Assembly (NCBI GenBank): GCA_023014335.1 | Contig: JAECYW010000009.1 | Location: 1,054,001-1,118,000, forward strand | From: Galerina marginata | Taxonomy: Eukaryota; Basidiomycota; Agaricomycetes; Agaricales; Galerinaceae | DNA length: 64,000 nt | Reading direction: 5' to 3' | Part shown: positions 58,469-64,000 of the stretch, piece after piece | Layout: every line of letters starts with the position of its first letter | How positions within the stretch are numbered: the first letter of the stretch is position 1 | Notes under the pieces: generated by a model | Database searches by the model: none | Seen by the model: the letters and a program-made list of their open reading frames with translations, nothing else | Told to the model about the DNA's origin: nothing | Translations under genes and position numbers: made by a program

Positions 58469-61360
58469 TCACGCGAAAGCAGCTTGCGAGCCCTTGCCCA
58501 CTTGGCTAAAGCCGTAATTTTCACCCTTTACAAACGCACGAGTGCATTGCGCCATCGTCACGGATCTAGCCCAAGTCATTCAACATCAACAACCAACGGA
58601 AACGAGAGTGAAAAGAAAAAGTAACTCACGCTCTTGATATAGGATCTGTCTGGTAGAAGTTGGCGATGGGTTTGTGAAGAGGGGCACCGGTAGCCTTCGC
58701 CCCGGCTGTTTTGTTGGCGAGGGCCTTCAGCCCGAGGAGGGCGACGTCGTGCGATGTGGGCTCGGTCACATCGTAGCGCACGAGTGTGGGCGAGATTTCC
58801 CACATGCGGTCTCGTACTTCGAGGATGTCGTCGTAAGGAAGAGGGGCGCCAACGACTTCAGACAGTGCACTTTAAATAGCACCGGTTAGAACGCAACAAA
58901 ACCGAGCTGAATAACGAGACAAGACACCAACCGGATGATCTTCCAGTCCTCTCTCGAAGCTCCGGGTGACGATACAGCAGCACGTCCCATCTGTGACCTG
59001 CCTTCAGTGTTTACCCACGTCATGCCCTTCTCAGTGTATGCCGTGCCAGGAAGACAAACATCGGCCAGTTGGGCGCCAAGGTCGCCATGATGGCCTTGGT
59101 ATACGACGAAGGCGTCCTGAGGAATTGATTTGGGGTCGACTTCGTCTGCATTGAGGAGGTAGATAAATTTGGGCTTTGTTTTTGAAGCGTTAGCGGAAGG
59201 AACGAAGCCGATTTCGAAAGCTGCTGGACGTGAAGCCACCTGGACAGAAATTCAACCAAACGAGGAATTTGCACAAACGGAGGTATCTTACCCGTTGCAA
59301 AACACTGAAGCCATTCCATTCAGGCGTCACCAGCCTGTCTTGGTTCTTCTCCACGAACTTGGCTAGGTCGTTATACATGGCCTTGCCATCAGGATGTTCA
59401 GCCAGCGCGCTTCCGACGATAATGAGCGGTCGCTTCGCATTCTTGAATTTCTCCGCAAAAGGACCCTTCCCAGCGACAAAGTTGCTCAGTGCCTTCGCAT
59501 CTGCACCGATGAAATCATAGCCGTAGGCAGTGTCCGCGCGCTCGCCAACCAAACCAACCTCGAGACCTGTGTGTAGCCAGCTCTTTCGGATTCGCGAGTT
59601 CAGGACAGCAGCTTCGTGTCGTGGGTTGGTGCCAACGAGGAGGATGGCGTCTGCCTTCTCAACCCCTGGAATTGTAGCATTGAAAAGGTAGTTGGACCGG
59701 ATGTCGACGCCGTGTACGGGTGCTGTGCTTCCTCCAGGTTGATCAAGGGTCAGGTTGTCCGAACCTAGGCGATTGACAAGGTCCTTTAGTGCCACCATCG
59801 CTTCCGTATCAGCCAAATGACCAGCAACAGCTTGAATCTGGTCTCCGGTTGCGCCAGACGCAGCTAGGCCGTCAGAAATGGCCGCCAGAGCATCCTCCCA
59901 GGTTGTCGAAACGAATCTGTCCCCTTGCTTCACTAAAGGCGTAGTTAATCGCTGGAACTTCAGTCCGTCGTAGGCATAGCGTGTCTTGTCACTGATCCAC
60001 TCCTCGTTAACGTCGTCATTCGTCTTTGGCTGAATCCGCATCACTTGCACACCCCGCGAATCGATCCGGATATTTGAACCGACAGCATCCATGACATCCA
60101 CCGACTCCGTGTTCTTCAGCTCCCATGGGCGGGCGTGGAAGGCGTACGGTTTACTCGTCAGCGCTCCAACAGGGCAAAGGTCGACAATGTTGCCCGACAG
60201 TTCCGAGTCCATTGTCTTCTCAACGTAAGTGCCAATCTGCATATCATTCCCACGCCCTGTCGAACCCAGCTCCTCCACACCTGCAACTTCATTGGCGAAA
60301 CGTATGCAACGCGTGCATTGAATACAGCGGTTCATGGAGGTCTTCACGAGGGGTCCAAGATCCTTGTTCTCGACAGCACGCTTGCCGGTGATTTCGTGGA
60401 ATCGTGTACGGTCTGATCCATAACGCATTGACTGGTCTTGAAGGTCGCATTCGCCACCCTGATCGCAAATAGGACAGTCTAGAGGATGGTTGGCTAGTAG
60501 GAATTCCATTACTCCTTCCCTGCGAAAAGGGAGACGGATTAACACTGCCGTGCATCATAGGAGAAAAAGAACAAGTAAAGAGGTGTAGTCAAGTCGGAGG
60601 AAATGGCAGAAAACAATAACGGCATCAAATGATATACCTTGCTTCATGGACGAGGGGTGTATTCGTAAAAACCTTGGATCCTGGCATAGCGGGCATGGCA
60701 CTTATAAAGTGTATCAGTCGTGCTATCGGCACAAAAGAAGGGCGAAGGAAGTCTACCAGGAAGCAACGGGTTTGGGAGAACGCTCGACCTCCACTAGACA
60801 CATTCTATTCCGATATCAGATCAGATATATTATACAGGCGCTTGTGAGGAGGGTATACTTACCGGCAGTTACCAGCGATAGCCAGCCTGGATAAGAAAGA
60901 AAATTTTGAGGAAAAAGGCTTAAAAGTGAAGAAAAAGACATAGAAAGCTCACCTATCATGGTAACAAAATCTAATAATGGCGCAAGTTACGATGGCTCAA
61001 CAGAACATGATTTCACTACATACCTGGGTATTGTTGCTCCAGCAGCTTCGCATGCTTGAATCAAAGCGGAACCTATTCCAAAAGACCTCCATACAGAACT
61101 GCCTTCCTGGGTACACGAACTGGCTCACCCTGGGGAACAGTGACCTCCTTCCCGTCAACAGTAAGGGTGATGTCGGCGGCGCGACTGGATGTCGAAGAAA
61201 ATGACCTGCGGCCTGGGTTCAAAGTCCACCCTTGAGTTACAAGACACCTGCAACATCCTGGAAGATACGAACTGCTCTGTGGCGTGTGTGTTGAAACGAC
61301 GACCTTTCCGAGTAATCCCGTCGATGTCGGTCGCGACACACTGGATACGATGCGCAACAT
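58469..61360 (-). CDS. NADH:ubiquinone oxidoreductase 75-kDa subunit (complex I, NDUFS1/nuo78 type)
   Basis: A multi-exon minus-strand gene from ATG 61360 to the stop 58469-58471. The first 60 or so residues are Ser/Arg-rich with a GRRSFSSTSSRAADITLTVDG junction, a typical mitochondrial presequence leading into the ferredoxin fold. Cluster ligands are visible in order: FCYHD, GNCRMC and ASC for the [2Fe-2S] site; H-x3-C-x2-C-x5-C (HPLDCPICDQGGEC) and C-x2-C-x2-C (CIQCTRC) with DLCPVGAL for two [4Fe-4S] sites. The molybdopterin-like domain follows (TRYAYDGLKFQRL, LVGTNPRHEAAVLN). The last exon encodes SVTMAQCTRAFVKGE. This subunit passes electrons from the flavin site toward ubiquinone in the inner membrane. 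The 5' part is cut into very small exons (61360-61129, 61072-61024, 60970-60953, 60886-60863). All joins checked keep frame. Confidence 0.95.
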
Positions 61361-62024
61361 GGCGGCACCGCTATGCGATAATGTCAGATAAAATAGGGGA
61401 GTGCCCGGGTTGTGGGCGGCAAGCCCGCAGAGTGGAAACGGTGGGGAATTAAAAGAAAAGAGGAGCTGCTCGTCGTTCACCTCAGCGACCAACCACGTTG
61501 TGCCAATTTCCCACCTTTCCCACGAATGCGGAGTTTCAACACCGGCACAGCTATAATCGTGCAGGCCCCATTGCAGGGCCCAGTAATCTTTCGTCTCGAC
61601 TCTCAAGGCGTTTGAACAGACGATAAGTGGGATTGCCGCAATCAGAAATTGCGCCAAAGGCACTCCGCTTGAGTCTAACTTTACCATTCCCGTTTCCTGG
61701 TTGCCTACTCAGAGAAATTTTGTACTCAATTGAGCCTTGACCGTGGAATCTTGGTGAAGTCATTCGTTTAAATTACATGGTTATGTACATTTATTGTCCT
61801 CCTATGTAGTTAGCCCCTAGCGTGTGTGTATAAAAAACTGATAGAGAAAATGTGAAAGAGAATGCCGAAGGATCATGTTACTTTTCCCTCGGGCTGCAGG
61901 GATAAGTGGTAAAAATAGTGTTAATCGAGAAACGAAGAGAGAAGAAAATAAATTTGGGTAGAAGGTCTGGCAGATGGACCACAACTCGAAATATCCTTGT
62001 AGATGCTCGGGCTGTGCGCAGTCT
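61361..62024. other. Intergenic 5' of the complex I gene
   Basis: An open minus frame runs upstream of the complex I ATG to 61687, but its residues do not resemble a presequence. It is taken as 5' leader and promoter. No other gene seen. Confidence 0.4.
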
Positions 62025-62688
62025 TCACCCAATCATCGACAGCCGTGGGTGGGGGGTTGTAATCCAGTTTGGCGTCAGTAGCCCTGACACTCTCTGCCGG
62101 AATCGTTGGATGCGTCTCTTGACTGCCTGAAGACGAGATTAGTACACTCCGCGGATAACATCAGAGACCGCAAATAGATAATTTACCTTCACCTGCCGCC
62201 GCCACGCCACAATGTGTTGATTTGGAGTATCAAACCTAACTCTCATCGACTCATAAGTATATGCTGTTGTCACAGAGCTTTTGGGGACTGTGGAGACAGT
62301 TGAAGAAGCACTGAAAGTCTTGTAATGATCTGTTTTAAAGCTCGTCGGTGGTGGAAGGTGAGGGGAAGATATGAATCGTTGCCCAGAAGACTAAAACGTG
62401 GAAATCATCAGTCCATACTGGTCATAAGATGTGACCAAATAGAAAAAGACAGACACGTAGTGGAACTTGGACTGGCGATGAAATGCGAGGAGTGGGAGAA
62501 GGAACTGGCACCCATTCGGTTTGACGGTAGTAGTAACTCCTCGGGATAGGTTGGTTGTCCTCCTCCAGATACTACTCAAGAGAAATCGACAAAAAAACGT
62601 CAGTGGTCTTGAAAATGCGGACCAACAAAGTAAAACGCACCTCATTAGCGTAGATATAGCCCGCTGACCCGCTGTAAGGATGGCTCAT
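62025..62688 (-). CDS. Small hypothetical protein
   Basis: Minus-strand exons 62688-62641, from 62571 leftward, a middle exon covering about 62395-62185, and 62126-62025. The first and last boundaries keep frame; the second donor (near 62450, CGT before GTCTGT) is less sure. The protein starts MSHPYSGSAGYIYANE, continues with Ser/Pro/Tyr-rich sequence (PRSYYYRQTEWVPVPSPTPR), then VTTAYTYESMRVRFDTPNQH, and ends in a basic helix (AVKRRIQRFRQRVSGLL). No known domain. It looks like a genuine short gene rather than chance, because intron phases and codon character are consistent. Confidence 0.5.
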
Positions 62689-62699
62689 CGCGTTTGACT

Positions 62700-64000
62700 C
62701 TCAAACAGAAGGATAGGATTCCGGTGCCGAGCCCGAAGGTTTCAGGAGAAAGTGAAAAGGAAGAAATAGACTCCAAATGACCGTTAAGAACGTCTGGGAA
62801 GTGGTGAATAGGGAATGGTTTGCGAAGGGATTTGGGGAGATAGGGAACAAGCAGAATAGGCGGGAATGACCGAAGAGCTCGTTGAATGAATCCTTGGTTA
62901 TTATCTCGAACAGAGTCTCCCCATCCAAATCCACAAATGTCGCCCAGCAAGGTGAAAGAGGGTAGGAAAGAACGGGGGCACATGGGAAAAGACGACGAAG
63001 CTTCAAGTATTCCCTAGAGATTACCGTATCCAGAAACTCTTGGAAAATCGCGACGCTTCGGAATCAGAAACCCCGTCATCCATGAGCCATCCACGCCAGA
63101 TTGAGGAAACTAGAATAAACTGATTCTCCGCTGCGAAGTACATATGTACCAGGCCAGAAACTGAATTCGCATGCAGCTGCCAGACGTTGATTCCGTTATC
63201 AACGATCAACGGCAAAGATGCTATAATTACGGTGCGTATCCCCACGCAGCGGTAGTTCTTTCGTCATTCAAGGCCTTCTCCTGAACAGATTGCTGATGAA
63301 AGTGCCCCTTGATTGATTGATCATAAACCTCAATGTGGAGATCGATACCAAAGACAGATAGTCAAAACCGTAAGACGAGTAAACTGAGGCCGGAGTTTTG
63401 GGGAATCTCCAAGTTCGCACCCACCTAAGCCATAGGTTCACTTTATCCTTGCCCAGCGGTTCAAGCGATTAAGCTCCGAGAAAACCGTGAATCAGTGGAA
63501 CCAGACGACAGCATCTCCTGTTTCCCAGATTTGTCTGTTCCAATAAGCAGTAAAATGCTAGACTCATCTCTCACCGTAGTTCCACCACAGAGAGTGTCAC
63601 AGAACATGGCGAGATCGAGGATGGTGTACATAAAGTGGGAATGCTAGCCGTCAAGCAAATCTAGGAACCTTGGATGAAATCTGTTGTCGAGGAGTTGATT
63701 ACACGAGGTGATAGCCACTTACCGCCGCTACAAGACATGCCTCTGTCAAGAGGAAAAAGACGACCTTCAAGTTCGTAAAGCAAAAGAAAGGAAAACTCGG
63801 AGCCGGGATGACGGACCGGGCGGAGTTGAAAGAAGTCAAGCGAAATTATTAGCCGTACCAACCGTTGGTACTTTAAGTACCCAACTATCGTCAAACGTCC
63901 GCACTCAGCACTGACAGAAAGCTCAAGCTTCAAGCTTCAAGATCTATTGGACGCCCTCAGCGAGTCTAAGCCTTGCGCCTTGGTAGGTACGACACCGAAT
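62700..64000 (-). CDS. Possible membrane-protein exons running off the right edge, doubtful
   Basis: Several minus-strand pieces look coding and are bounded by plausible splice sites: NLKVVFFLLTEACLVAA before a GTAAGT donor near 63720, MYTILDLAMFCDTLCGGTT before GTGAGA near 63570, and GIRTVIIASLPLIVDNGINV followed by LVHMYFAAENQFILVSSIW near 63240-63090. Hydrophobic helices suggest a multi-pass membrane protein read right to left, with its start beyond 64000 or near the edge. Frames between pieces were not fully joined and no family is recognised. Confidence 0.3.

Overview
The window is nuclear DNA of a filamentous basidiomycete fungus, most likely an agaricomycete. Genes are split by many 45-70 bp GT-AG introns. 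The gene content is typical of mushroom-forming fungi: a NACHT STAND NTPase, DUF6533 membrane proteins, a KDZ transposase with CxC5/CxC6-type cysteine clusters, F-box/LRR-like families and tandem PDR transporters. All exon joins were made by eye from splice sites and reading-frame continuity, with no alignments run. No rRNA, tRNA or CRISPR array was recognised.

Layout. 1-0.4 kb: edge of an unknown minus-strand gene. 0.9-3.6 kb: NACHT (NLR-like) gene. 4.0-5.0 kb: decayed adenosine-deaminase-like pseudogene on the minus strand. 5.2-6.7 kb: SURF6/RRP14 ribosome-biogenesis gene. 7.0-11.4 kb: two tandem LRR-like paralogues plus a relic of a third. 11.6-13.2 kb: MINDY-type deubiquitinase (minus). 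13.4-15.3 kb: DUF6533 membrane protein copy A (minus).

16.1-34.9 kb is the accessory island. Two arrays of one roughly 123-bp satellite family, in opposite orientation, flank a block of seven genes: a KDZ transposase with the presumed D-D-E residues present, a MYND zinc-finger protein and five genes of unknown function. The outer edges of both arrays also share a diverged inverted sequence. I read the whole as a candidate KDZ transposon of about 18.8 kb with passenger genes. Its exact ends and target-site duplication were not found.

35.3-37.2 kb: DUF6533 copy B (minus), a close paralogue of copy A, so the island lies between the two duplicates. 37.2-43.1 kb: gene-poor, with a short perfect hairpin and only doubtful ORFs. 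43.1-48.7 and 51.6-57.4 kb: two full-size PDR (ABCG) transporters in tandem, with a RING-finger gene (49.0-50.5 kb) between them. 58.5-61.4 kb: the 75-kDa subunit of respiratory complex I (minus). 62.0-62.7 kb: small unknown gene (minus). 62.7-64 kb: incomplete exons of a possible membrane protein running off the right edge.

Core functions (ribosome biogenesis, complex I, ubiquitin editing) therefore sit beside fast-evolving accessory families (NACHT, LRR, DUF6533, PDR) and one large selfish-element island.
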